64,000 nt of DNA, taken from assembly GCA_947561715.1 (NCBI GenBank), contig OX387200.1, forward strand, positions 20,090,501 through 20,154,500. Direction: 5' to 3'. Below the pieces are notes generated by a model. The model had not been told where the DNA came from, ran no database searches, and saw only the letters and a list, made by a program, of their open reading frames with translations. A program made the translations under genes and the position numbers. Shown here piece by piece: positions 12,859 to 25,707 of this stretch. This DNA comes from Ascidia mentula (lineage: Eukaryota; Chordata; Ascidiacea; Phlebobranchia; Ascidiidae). The first letter of the stretch is position 1; each line of letters begins with the position of its first letter.

Positions 12859-13670
12859 ACACCTACGAGGTTTCCTAAAACTTTTTTGAAGAAGCTGCTA
12901 CGACGCAAGGACAGTTTTAACATAGTAACTGATCATGAAAAGAACATTGACAACCGCAAATGAAAAGCTTCGTTCTGGTTGGCCAACACTGTTTTTTTGC
13001 GTTACGAAAACCAATGAAACTTTTCAGTGCATGACGATTACCTTAAACATCAAGGCAAAACGATTGTAAGAAATTATATTTTTATTTTGTTTGTTGAGTG
13101 CATTTTTTTATGTTTGTCAGCATGTCGTTTGTACATTCGAAACGTCGGAATAAAGTTACGTTTTTATATATGCCAGAAGAACAGATTATTAAGTTACAAT
13201 ATGCCTGGCAGCAACAAAAAAGTATATATGTCGTTTGTATGTTTCAATTTATTTGAATGCTTGATGCCATCGCCGAGCAAACTTCGCCATAAATTACATT
13301 TTCGTGGCAAGTTATGCAAATTGACTCCAGAACAAGACATGAGAAACGTCTGGTTAAAGTAGATGAAATAAGAACAAAAGCTCGGTGCGATTTTTGTGAT
13401 ATGTATTCAAGGTTTTTTCTTGCCTACAGGACTTGTTTTTGACGATTGTGACTCGCAATAACTTCCTCCATATAAACATCAACACTTGCAAGGTTTGAGG
13501 AGGACTGGTCTGCAACAAATCATGATTACAGTAAACCCCAGTAGTTTGACTCAACTGTCAAGTGCAAATATTCCCATTAAGATCGCAAAATGCAAATAAG
13601 TTTTACCTTTGACTCCTCTTGTTCGAGAAGTTCTATTTTCGAATGGAAGCTTAAACACGTCATCCCATGC
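12859..13670 (+). other. Intergenic spacer / 3' UTR between two + strand genes
   Basis: About 0.8 kb separates the tail-anchor stop from the next start codon. It carries one copy of the dispersed motif (13194). No AATAAA was seen close after the stop, and no further coding frame is supported. Confidence 0.5.
13194..13226 (+). repeat. Dispersed ~30-bp motif, copy 2
   Basis: ATATGCCTGGCAGCAACAAA, preceded by TTACA exactly as in copy 1. The two copies agree over about 26 of 27 bases from TTACAAT onward, then diverge. This indicates a small interspersed repeat rather than shared function of the neighbouring genes. Confidence 0.5.
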
Positions 13671-16600
13671 ATGACAGCTCAACCGAGACAACGACGGCCT
13701 TTAGGTGATTTCCTGCGAGACGCGTTTGCCTGTTTGGGGTTCTCATGTGTTGTTGGTTTTTGGGACAAAGGGTAGACACACTTAGATCGATATGAGTGTT
13801 GTTGAGAAGAACAAATTTCCAGGTTCATAAAATACATGGAAATTTGAAAGTTTGTGAAAAATCAGTGAGTGGATTTTCAAGCAGTTGCAATCAAGCGTAT
13901 GTCGGTTAACGTAAGTGAGCTTTTCAGTCACAGCACATGAGGAAGCGAGATCAAGCTCGCGAAAGCTCGTGCAAATATAAATGTTCAACAGTCAGTCTCT
14001 TATCAAAACAGTGCACCAGCAAGTACTATAGTTTTAGACAAGAGACTGACACGTCGCATTGAAGAATTAAGTCAAAATACGTGTTTTACTTATACAATGG
14101 GCGTAAACCGAAATCATATAGGTAATGGTGATGCGACATTTAGTACATAAGTTCGTTCGTCACGTTTTTAGTCTCTAAATAATCCGCCCTATCAAAGACA
14201 AGACTTTTTGACAAGAAAACATTAAAATATCAACAATTTTATTGCAATATAAGAAAATTGCATATTGCACTGAAAACCTCGGTGAAATGGAGTTGTTTTA
14301 AGTTAATTTGCTGCCCAACTTCTATTCACAGCAACAGCGCGAATTGGGAAAGTTGAAAACACTTAACTAAGGAAGCCCCAGGTTTTGAGTGCAGCGACTA
14401 AGGTCCAAGATCAAGTAACTTGGATGGGCAATAAATGTGTGAAATGGATGAAGGAAACAAATTGAGGCTCGGCGGTCGAAAAGCCCAATACTTTTAAAGA
14501 ACCTTCAATTTACTGGTTCATTGCGCACGTCTTGTGACAGTTTTATGTACGAAGTTATGTGAGTCAGTCAAGCGTGATTGGGCAGGGAATATTTTTAAAG
14601 GAAAGAATTTTTCCCCAGCAAAACAGGCACAGGGAGTGTCCTCGATTCCGGCAAATACGTTTGTTGAAATGTGTAACCTCGTACCCAATACCAGTTAACA
14701 TACCAAACTGTTCTTATATCTACTTCGATCTTTTATGTTTTTTTATAGTTGGAAAGTTGTGCGACGCTATACACTCTGTTGACCTTGCGGTAGTTTAAAG
14801 GTCATATTTTATCAATGTAAAATATGTGCTCACAAATATGCACTGCCTTGTTTCTCCTCGTGATTTTTCGTCTTGGGTCGTTCGCAGGAGATGGAATGTT
14901 TCTTTACAGTATTATCCCCGAGCTTCTCAGGTAACCGAACCCACATACGGTGTATGCATGTGTAAAGAATCACAGCCAATGTATCTTGGCAATCGCAAAT
15001 ATCGTTTTAATGCGTAATATTCTGGTTAAAATATGGATCGTAAAATCAGTTTCATTGCAATTAAGTTACATTCGCCGCAAAACAGCCAAGGCAATGGGTA
15101 ATGCAATAGCATTGGTTCACCCAACACTTGAACTAAATTTTAACACGCACACGCGTCACCGAAACGGTAGACGTCACAATGTGAACGTGACTGGTTCACG
15201 TGATAAAATTCACCCCAGATAAAATTAGTTGGGACCGAATAGTTTCGAAGTCTCCAGCCGTGTGGAGTTCTGTTTCGTGTTTTGAAAAAGTGGTATGCGT
15301 CACGGTTTAATGCCTGTGGGTTGCGGTTGGCGTGAAGCAGCCATGCGTAAAGAAAATAAGAGTCGGCCTTGTGGCACACCCCTGTACAACCCAAGGTTTG
15401 CCGACAACTTTCTTATCCATTCAGTATTGATTTCGAATGTAGCAAATAGCAGAGAACATTAACGTTGTTTTTGTGCAGATTAGCCAACGTTTTCTCAAGG
15501 TCACTGTCACCTTCACCTTCACCGCTTGGTTCATCAACATATTGCAATATTTCAGTCCCAAACCCCACAGCAAGGTAAAATGCTTACACAGAACAATACG
15601 AATTCCGCAACAGATTAAGTATATAGAATCTTTCGCAGGTCAAATCAGGTCCGCCAGATATATGTTGGTATATAAAAACTGAAGTGCAAACATGCAGTCT
15701 TTATCCACTTCATACTTACATGGACAGTTGGCTTGCCTGCTAAATTTTCCAGAATTTCCAGACCCTTAGTCAAACCACTTTCCCACCAAGCTCTTATGGT
15801 GTCTAAAAAATGTTCTTCAGTAATTGATAAAATGTTAAAGATTGAGGTAAATGTAGTAAAAAGTGTTGCCTGAAATTGAGCCCTATTCCCAAATTTAAGC
15901 AATTGTCAACTTGCAAACACAATCCACTTTTCGGGGAACTTCAAACTAATATGAGTGCCACTTTAACACTGAAGAGCGCGCCACTTGAAAATTATTTATT
16001 AAATTTATTTTGCAGCACAGCATTTGTCTACGATATATTGCAAAACTTCCAGTACAGCTTGGTAGCATACGGAGTTTTTGTTGTCATTTCCCTGCTATTG
16101 ACTCCACCCCTCATCAAGTTTGCGATTCCATCATCCAACGACATTTACGGCGAATTTACCGCCGATGACAACGATGACCACAGTATAGGTATATAAAAAA
16201 CACTTCATATACTCGTTTTTTTTCTGGTATACATAAAATTAAGGTAATTTAAGTGCCGGAAACCAGATATAAAAGGTATTGAAAAAATAAAATGTTCCGA
16301 AATCGACAATGTTGTGGCAGCGCTTCGCGCACTTGCAAAAACTTGGAAACGATACGCCTTGCAGTGGCAATCAATGGGTTCGTGCATTCTTATAATCAAC
16401 ACACAGAGTACAAACGCATCTATATCATATTATTGCAAATCATGCTTTGCTTTTTTTGACAAACAACCATCTTTGCAGATTATAATTTTCGGACAAAGGA
16501 AAAAGGGGGGAAAAGGGCTCTTCGCTATCTTGCAATAACTCTTCCAATACTTATCCACGATATCCCAACCTGTGCTCTGGGAACGTATGTTGTTACATCA

Positions 16601-18043
16601 ACCGTCGCTTCAGATGGACCGAGGTTAAAATTTTATTCACATTATTTATCTTTGGCTTCTTTGGCATTTTAGACATTGCTTTTTTTCTACAGGTGCTTGG
16701 AATGTATCTTTTACGACAACACGGCTTGCCAGCTTCCTGATTTCCACGATGGCTGGGATAAGGACTTGGTTTATCCCAAGAATAAGTAAGTTAACACTAC
16801 GACAAATTGCTTGGATGGAATTTGCTGGGGAACGGTGCATCTATTTGGATGTGTTTGGATGCAATTTTTTAGCTAATGGTTGGGCGTTAACTGATCGACA
16901 AAATGTTGATGTTTCATTAAGAAAAATCATTTATTTTTTTACTGATCCGAAGTTTGAACCCGTATATGGGTCGGGCGCCTTGGCCAATGTTGACAATAAC
17001 GATGACTGATATCCGATTGTTCATCTTTTGATCATCTGACATCTTTTCGTTGTAGCGACTACTTGTGGGTTGGATTTCTGGGAGGAAAGTTGATTGGCAG
17101 CATCGCCTGTATCGCCGTTGTGACGTACTTTGAACTTCAGTACAGACACCACTTGCATGAACTGGAGGTATGAATTGCTTTGCCGAACCTGCCGAACCCG
17201 CCGAACCTGCCGAAACCGCCGAACCTGCCGAACCCGCCGAACGTGTGTTTCGCTTCAAAGCCAAACAATACCAACTGCTTTGTACCAAAAAATGACATCA
17301 CATATGCGAATAGTTTAATTCACAAAGTGGCCAAGGTGGAATAACTAAATATCTTACAACATGTCTTACAATATAAGCTTGATCGTATTTTTTAAATCAC
17401 TGTTACAATGACTTGACAGTTGGTGGTATAGTATTGAACTCAGTGTGAATCCCAACTTTGCATTTAAACAGTGGCAGCGCCAAAGTCAGCTTCTCCGCAT
17501 TCACTTCGGGCAACGACGAAGCGAATCAGGGAAAATGCTGAAATATTGGGGAGCTTGGTTAGTTGCCCTCACTGGGACCATCTTGGTCGAAAGTTTTGTC
17601 TCGTTGATGGTTTTGGCTCCCGCAATCACAGTGATGTGGTTTAGGTGGGTTAGGAGCTGTTATCTTGTTTTATTAAACACAGAAACCTATTTGTTTTTGC
17701 GTTTTTTTTGAAGATTCCAAGTTGCAAACTCTATAAAACCTATTAGGTTGTAACAGTGCTCGTGTGTGCAGCTCACTACAAAAAACATTAATGGCTTTAT
17801 TGCTTACACGTAATTTCAGTAGTCTGAAAAACTTACAGTATGTGGTGGACTCAGGGCTTAATCCTGCGCGTCTGACTTTTCATAATTTTTTACAGATTGG
17901 ATTTCCGCCTGATACCTTTCTTAGCGGAGCATCTCGTTATTACAACATATGTATCATGGAGCTCATGGGGTATTGCTCTGCTGATCCTGGTGGCTACAAC
18001 ATGTGCATTTGCCTTCTGTAGAAAATGCTCGTCGGACGACTAG
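13671..18043 (+). CDS. Unrecognised six-pass membrane protein, complete, 9 exons, 375 aa
   Basis: Exons: 13671-13771, 14888-14930, 15479-15618, 16016-16188, 16479-16623, 16693-16785, 17056-17167, 17472-17644 and 17896-18043 (TAG). Total 1128 nt, with phases consistent throughout. A shorter third exon ending at 15574 breaks the phase, which supports the GTATAT donor at 15619. About six hydrophobic segments can be seen: residues ~48-72, a second with FVVISLLLTP, a third with ITLPILIHDIP, a fourth with GGKLIGSIACIAVV, a fifth around LVALTGTILVESFV and a last with WGIALLILVATTCAFAF. Between the third and fourth lies a cysteine-containing loop (CLECIF, then TACQLPDF). The tail is short, Cys-rich and acidic (CRKCSSDD). 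The start is the first ATG of an exon whose frame reads through a good donor. I recognise no family. A transporter or channel-like role would be guesswork. AATAAA follows 72 bp after the stop. Confidence 0.75.
15645..15902 (-). other. Antisense open frame inside an intron of the six-pass gene
   Basis: The minus strand carries an 85-codon open frame with protein-like composition (for example DTIRAWWESGLTKGLEILEN), ending near a good donor-like CAT|GTAAGT on that strand. It begins after a weak, purine-rich AG. It lies wholly within the 15619-16015 intron of the + strand gene. It may be a chance frame, a relic of a mobile element or a lone exon. No family recognised. Confidence 0.2.
17182..17244 (+). 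repeat. 9-bp minisatellite, 7 units (GCCGAACCY)
   Basis: Seven tandem 9-bp units of GCCGAACCT/GCCGAACCC with small changes begin 15 bp after the exon donor at 17168 in the six-pass membrane gene. Unit length is a multiple of three and all frames stay open, but the array sits in the intron, not the coding sequence. Confidence 0.85.
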
Positions 18044-18114
18044 TCGTTTCAAAACTTGGAGGACAAATTCCTGCTTATTTCGCTTGTCAAAAGCTTATAT
18101 AAAGCGACAGTACA

Positions 18115-18120
18115 AATAAA
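18115..18120 (+). terminator. Polyadenylation signal AATAAA of the six-pass membrane gene
   Basis: Canonical AATAAA 72 bp after the TAG at 18041, in the right position for a short 3' UTR. Confidence 0.7.
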
Positions 18121-18968
18121 GGTGACAAGAGATGCCAAACTTTCGTGGGTTGCCAATTTTTTTCTTGTATCGCGCCGTCACATCCTATTCGTGAAAATGA
18201 ACTGTTACTGATTACGTATGTACTTAGCATGGATATCGTGCATACTTTTTTTGTGTATAGTGCCGGACCTAGTGCAGTACATAATTTGGACAAAAGCTGC
18301 AAGGAAAATTTTGTTTTTGTGAAAATCTTGAGGGATCAAGAGGGGAAGTACCAGCGATATTACTTCTTTCCCCTCAGTACCGGGCATTTCTTGGATGGTT
18401 CCAATTTTTTTAGGAACTCGTCGTATTTCACAAAGGCATTCGAACTAAAGTGAATTCGTTGCGTATCAGGGGAAGAATATTTTGATATTTGGGATATTCT
18501 ATGTTTATTTCTGGTTGAGATGCTAAATAATAGATATAACAGATGAAAAAATAGAATAAAAAAAAACCCTTTTCACAATGTGTGCATGAATCGATACCTG
18601 TATGTACTTCCTTTCCACGTAGTAGGATTTGTATTTCAAAAATACATTTACACAAGATCACAGTGCGATATGGAAGGCACTAGCAGAACAGAAAGGCACC
18701 AACAATACAACACAAGTTAGAAGATGACAACAAGGCATCAGAGGATGTGATTGTACCAAATAAAAGTCATGATTGTGAATATTAAGTAGTTGATTTCTGT
18801 TTGCATCACAAATATGTTTTCCAAAGTTCTGCTCCTGATAGGTGTCTTGTGAGAAGAAAAACTTTCTTTTGTAACATCGTTTGCAGATATACCTTCAAAA
18901 GTATTACATTCATTATAATTGAACTTGAGTAACGTTTTTATTTTGTGCAATACCAACCTGAAACGTAT
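18121..18968. other. Convergent intergenic region with RNFT 3' UTR
   Basis: This lies between the 3' ends of the six-pass gene (+) and the RNFT gene (-). On the minus strand AATAAA occurs at 18942-18937 (only 27 bp past the RNFT stop) and at 18509-18504, so the RNFT 3' UTR could be very short or about 460 bp. No coding frame supported. Confidence 0.5.
18504..18509 (-). terminator. Candidate RNFT polyadenylation signal AATAAA
   Basis: Minus-strand AATAAA (TTTATT on +), about 460 bp beyond the RNFT stop. It is preferred to the one at 18942-18937, which is unusually close to the stop codon. Confidence 0.4.
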
Positions 18969-21476
18969 CTAAAACAGTTGTATTAAGTATTCTGTACTGC
19001 CAGTTTTCCAATATGAGCTCTTGGCTGTGATTCTTGATGGTTTGGGCATTTGTTGCGTCATTCCCATAACAATAGCATGGACTGAAGCTGATGTACAAAC
19101 TGGGCAGTTTGGATCTCGATCGAACCACATTTGACAACAGTCGTGACAAAGTACATGCTGTCGCACATAAAACAGTTAAAGGTCACTGTTTTATGCCAAA
19201 AAACACTAAAAATATTTACTGTACTTTATATTTTTAATGACATTCGCGTTATGGACAAATAAACAAAGAACTTGTTTGCTTGAAAAACAGTTAATGAATG
19301 TTAATGTACCACATGAAACAAGCTTTGAACAAGTAAACATACAAATAACCCACCCCACATGATATCTGAACAGGTTCTTTGTATTTTTCATGGCAAATTG
19401 GGCAGACACTTGATGGTGCAGAACCTTCTGATATAGGATTTCCTATAGTCTGTTGGTGAAAGTGATTTTTCGATACAAAATGTGCCAGTGGAAAAACAAA
19501 CAACTCACATTAGCTTGCATAAATGTTTTCCAACCAAGTTTCAGCAAAAGTAGTTTGTCCCTGACTGTTGACATCTTCAAAACAATAACAAATTAACCGA
19601 ACATGCCAATTAAATTGGGCAAAAAAGTACAAACCAAAGTAGGCCACACATTAAAATAATAATAATAAATTTTGTAGCCCGAATGCCACAATACAAAACA
19701 AAACTATAACAAAAATGTGCTTTGTATTTGTTAAACCAACAAATTTATTTGTTTATTTGTCACTTAATTTTTCTAATTGGTATTAATAATAAAACCTGCA
19801 CTGGCTATTTTTATGCAAAAAACACATATCCCTAAAGTCTCAGGTTTTACCTTTATTGCAATGTAAAGTGCAGCCAACAAACATGAGAGAACAAGAGAGG
19901 GTGATGTTGGAGTCATTATTATGTATTTCACCCATTCTGGTCCGGGAATTAAACTCCTTGTGAATTGGGAGACAGCCTCTATTATAATCAATAATCCTCC
20001 CTATAAAAAAAAACATGTTACACACTTCACACACAGATGGGTTGAAAAGGGTGTCTAGTGTACAACGAACGAAGGAATCCAAAGTGTTTCACAGATTTGC
20101 TCATAATTCTGAGAATAAAAGACTGGCCCATACTGTTGATGATGGCATAAGTTCTTGCTGAAACATTTTCAAACATGACAATGTTAACAACATTATGGGC
20201 CAGTCATTTTATTCATGGTGATTATTTTGTACAATAAAAACACTCAACAGACTTTTGACTAACCAACTTTTCTTTTGGAATTACACTGGATGTTGGGATG
20301 GCAACAATGCACTTGACTCCAACCGTCAGCATCTTTGTGATAAAATCACCCATTGCAATTGTGAAAAGAACATTCCAAAAACTCAAGTTATCTCTCCACC
20401 ACCCAGGCATGTTAACAAGGTTACAAAACCTTCAAAGAAAGTTAACATGTGATATATACTTAGTTCTACATAAAAAAAATCCACAATCCACACAGAAATA
20501 CAAAAGAACATTACTGCTGAAGACAGGTTTTACTCAACAAAGCAAATTTACATAAATTTCGAGTCTAAACAAGGTAATAATGGTGATTGATTCAGTGACA
20601 AATTTTGAAAAATTATTAACTTACACATTGTTTGTCAACTTACCACAAGTGTTTAATAGTTGGATAGGACAGAAACAAAACTACAATAATGTACATAACT
20701 GAGATGACAAGATACTTCACGCATCTTTTGTCCTAAAAATAAGGAAACAAATCATGACAATCAAATATTAACTGCCTTAAAAACATTTCTCAAGAATGCT
20801 AATTATAAAGAAAAGGAAATTTTCTATTAAAAGAAAAGGGTTCAAGACATGAAAAAACTGCACAACTTTGTTTACCTGTAAAATAATTTGCTGCATAAGA
20901 AAGTCATTTATTCTATCAAACACAAACCCAAGAGCAATAAAAAGGATAATGTAGATGGTGTTTTGGTAAACAAGATTCAATAAAACCAACAGTATCAAAG
21001 GCAGTGCTTGTTTCAGAACTTTTTTCTGACTTAGTATCGAATCTGAAGTTTGAATCATGGTTATGTCAGCTGGAGAAGTCACTGTTGGGTTATCTGAACA
21101 ATTGGAAGCTGCTTCACAGCTCAATGCTGAAAACAAAAGACAGTTTATTAAAATAATGTAGATGTAGCCTATCATTTAATTTTTAAATCTTGGTCCCATT
21201 TTGCTTAACTTTTTTTAGAAAAAAAAGCTTAAAAAAAACAAGACTTTCAGCTGTAATAGTAAAAATATCTAAGATCCGGTGTTGTTTTAACTATTTGACA
21301 CTGAATTTATTTGCAAAAATAAGTTTTAGTAAAAAAAAAGAAATTTATTTGGAAAAATAAATTAGCCTCTATTTCACAGGCTATAATCAAAGAAATTAGC
21401 AACACTTACAACTTTGGTTATTGGTAGCGGGTGTGGTTTCAGATTCAGTTTTTTCCCCAACATTAACCGTCTCCAT
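18969..21476 (-). CDS. RNFT: RNFT1/2-type membrane RING E3 ubiquitin ligase, complete, 8 exons, 357 aa
   Basis: Coding exons from the 5' end: 21476-21410, 21126-20876, 20732-20644, 20429-20264, 20000-19851, 19574-19509, 19449-19354 and 19157-18969. They sum to 1074 nt with all phases matching. The protein has a polar Thr/Ser-rich N-terminus, then several hydrophobic segments (QALPLILLVLLNLV, VISVMYIIVVLFL, SLVLSCLLAALYIAI) with the family-like stretch KMLTVGVKCIVAIP. It ends in a C3HC4 RING: Cys279, 282, 294, His296, Cys299, 302, 313 and 316 (CPIC...CGHVLC...CPVC). The tail KTGSTEYLIQLF resembles the family's WKDGATSxxxQVY ending. RNFT proteins (RNFT1 is RINES) are ER-membrane ubiquitin ligases linked to ER-associated degradation. 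The start is the first ATG of the first exon, with a polar leader. The 5' ends face DYNLL across 2.1 kb. Family assignment is firm; the split into RNFT1 or RNFT2 is later in vertebrates. Confidence 0.92.
20121..20205. mobile_element. Small inverted-repeat element (MITE-like), copy A, in an RNFT intron
   Basis: The 12-bp end GACTGGCCCATA at 20121-20132 is repeated inverted at 20194-20205. The flanks extend the symmetry (AATAAAA left, TTTTATT right with one extra base). The element is 85 bp and has no coding content. Read on the minus strand it aligns along most of its length with the sequence at 32194-32305, so it is a repeat family and not a chance hairpin. It lies in the intron between RNFT exons 4 and 5. 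I could not define a target-site duplication. Confidence 0.7.
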
Positions 21477-23174
21477 TGTTGTTATCCATCCATGTCCACG
21501 TAACTTTTTACTTTGCAGGGGATTTTTTTGTGATGTTGGGGACTTTTGTGGCGCGTGCATCTTGTCGCGAATCGTATAAAAGTCGACATCCTACAAAAAA
21601 GTTGCCCAGAAAAATTTACTACGAAGATCCTTTCTAAACACAAAATATTTTTACACGAACACATGAGATATGAAGATCGAATCCGGTGGTATTATGATTT
21701 CTGGCTTTCGATAGGCCATATGCCTAAACATGGACCAATAGACTTACTATATTCGTCCCGGTTTTAATTTGTGAAAATAGTTTAGGCTGAGCCTACCTAA
21801 AATCAAAACAAAAACACAACGCCATTTTTGACGCCATTGGGAAATAGTCTTCGCCAATACTTCCCAGTTAATTTACAATAATTTTGTTTGTAGTCTATAT
21901 AGCCGACGTAATTGTTTATGTTCACCATTTGAATCCTTTTGCAACAAATTTGAAAACTGGGAGACCGTTTCTATACATCGGTTTAATATGACCACAGTTT
22001 ACCATGGCCGGCATATAGGCTATTTAGCTTTATCAATGCTCGTTAACATTTTTACTCGCAGTGCTGGTATTTGATCGGCGCCCACGGGTACAAAGCAAAT
22101 CAGCTACGGAAAGTTTGAATATCGTCACCGCAACTTGAAATATCACGTTCTTGTGGTCTGTCGTAAACATACATACACTTATCCACGACCGAATGAATAC
22201 CTACTGTGCCAGCGGATTATGCTTAATTAGATAATATCGTGGTAGACACCTACGATTTCGTCATACGATTTAAACAAGTTTGATAAAGATTGGTGCTATA
22301 TGGAAAGGGGAGCTCAACTAAGAATTGTGGTGTCCACGAGAAAGTCACGAAATTTCTATTCCATATGTACACTACCATGCAAACTTGTATACGTAACCGA
22401 CCACAATATAGCTGAAAGTCATATGAAATGTTATATATTCACTTTAACAAAACGCAGAATCATTTGGAAATTGCACACTCATGCCAACGGATCAAAGTAT
22501 CAACACAAAAGAATGATTCTATTGGAATGCTACACATATGGCTTCGACCGACACGCAACAAAAGCTGTTGAGCGCGCTTCATCCGATTATGGGCCGATAT
22601 CCATACGTAGTTAATCTATAGTTTACTGTCGACAAAACAAACTTTATACAACAAGTTCAGTGTTTTTTGGTCTAGTCAAATGATTCATGATAGGATTTTT
22701 CCGCTCATCGATTGGTGTTAAATTATACATGACTCAAAGTTTGCCATCTGCTTTAGTGCTTAGGACGTTTCCAGCGTGAATATACTGCACTTTTACGTGG
22801 AAAAGTACATAAAAAGTTGCCACGCCCTTGACAATAGGGCAACACCAAGAATCGTCATAATATTTGATCAAAGCGCAATTCTCAGAGGAAACAAAATCAC
22901 GCATGGCAACCCGCCACACAATTGAGCACGCACCGGTTTTACAACGCACCGCCACAATACGGCTGCTTCGAGGTTAAGACAAAAATTGCTGTTCGGACCA
23001 ATCAGCGTGAACCGGCACCACATATTTACATTTAACGGACCAATGGGCGTCTTGTATCTGTTGGCAACGCTTTATGCCGCCTGGGTATTCTTCGGAAGAA
23101 CGTTCGTTACCTTTTAATCCAAGCGCGAGTGCGGCAGTGAAGTCACTCCTGATTGACTCTACTTGGAAGCGGCG
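21477..23174. other. Divergent intergenic region between RNFT (-) and DYNLL (+)
   Basis: About 1.7 kb between the RNFT start codon and the DYNLL 5' non-coding exon. It should hold both promoters. No coding frame is supported; short open frames at 22300-22614 and 22974-23267 look like chance. No TATA box or repeat was singled out. Confidence 0.45.
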
Positions 23175-23215
23175 AGCCTGCGTAAAGTTGCCCTTTGATC
23201 TACGTCGACGTTGAG
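23175..23215 (+). other. Probable 5' non-coding exon of DYNLL
   Basis: The end at 23215 is set by a strong donor TTGAG|GTAAGC. The next acceptor is TTTTACAG at 23565, and the start codon follows 18 bp later. The 5' end of this exon is not determined; 23175 is only a convenient lower bound. Confidence 0.45.
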
Positions 23216-23583
23216 GTAAGCCTTTACGGTCAGTGCGTGTTCTTAAGACGCTGCGGCGAAACTGCAACGTCTTGTCATTTCATCGCCGTTTGAAAACTGG
23301 CAACCGTAAAACTGTTTTACAGTTAATTTTTAAAGTTTTTGAAATATTTTGTTGACAGTAAAATCATATGCCCAGTGTTTTAAGACACACCTTTTCGTTG
23401 CTAGCTAAGTTATCAAATGTTTCTAAATCTGATAAAACAGTTTTACTTGAATTCCAGTTTATCAAATATAAATTATATTAACCTTAATATGACAAAGTGT
23501 TTTTGGTCTTGCACTTTTATATTTCATCATTAAACATGTTCTTTTATTTTTTTTAATTTTTACAGACAACACAAACCACCAAA

Positions 23584-24023
<440 letters not shown>

Positions 24024-24198
24024 ACTGCACTCTACACAATGCTGGACTTGGCTGTATGCATTCTTTAAATGCTGCATACTTTGTAACCTTATAAATTTTC
24101 CTTTTTTCTGTTGCTTCAATGTGCTGCATGTAGCATACGTTTTTTGGCCTTTTTTTCTATGTTCCAGTTGGTGTTGTGTTCTGTTCAAGGTGCTTGCG

Positions 24199-24204
24199 TT
24201 TATT
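24199..24204 (-). terminator. Candidate COQ5 polyadenylation signal AATAAA
   Basis: Minus-strand AATAAA about 205 bp past the COQ5 stop, inside the likely DYNLL 3' UTR. Confidence 0.4.
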
Positions 24205-24327
24205 GAACACACTTGCATTAAAGCTAAGCAGCATTATCTGGCATGGAGTCCTGAGATGATGGGCTTGCTTCATTATTTTTCAATATTCTACACAAAGTTA
24301 CACTGCGACATTGGTGCTTTGTTACAA

Positions 24328-24333
24328 AATAAA
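24328..24333 (+). terminator. DYNLL polyadenylation signal AATAAA
   Basis: AATAAA about 305 bp after the DYNLL stop and 75 bp before the COQ5 stop codon, which is read from the other strand. A candidate COQ5 signal on the minus strand (AATAAA at 24204-24199) lies upstream of it, so the two 3' UTRs may overlap. Confidence 0.6.
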
Positions 24334-24407
24334 AAATCTAAACTTAAACAGAAATTCTTCCAAATAGCGGATTGATGTATTGTAAACTTAGTAAAACAAC
24401 AGCAGTA

Positions 24408-25707
<1,300 letters not shown>

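Noticed and set aside
15479-15574. Shorter version of exon 3 of the six-pass membrane gene ending at CACAGCAAG|GTAAAA
   Set aside because: It leaves phase 0, whereas the next exon at 16016 needs phase 2 and would otherwise reach a stop. The donor at 15619 gives a clean frame of 375 residues.
20025-20110. Possible RNFT exon with readings such as ICETLWIPSFVV
   Set aside because: It meets stops in the needed frame. Joining 20264 directly to 20000 (donor TTG|GTTAGT) restores the family alignment in phase without it.
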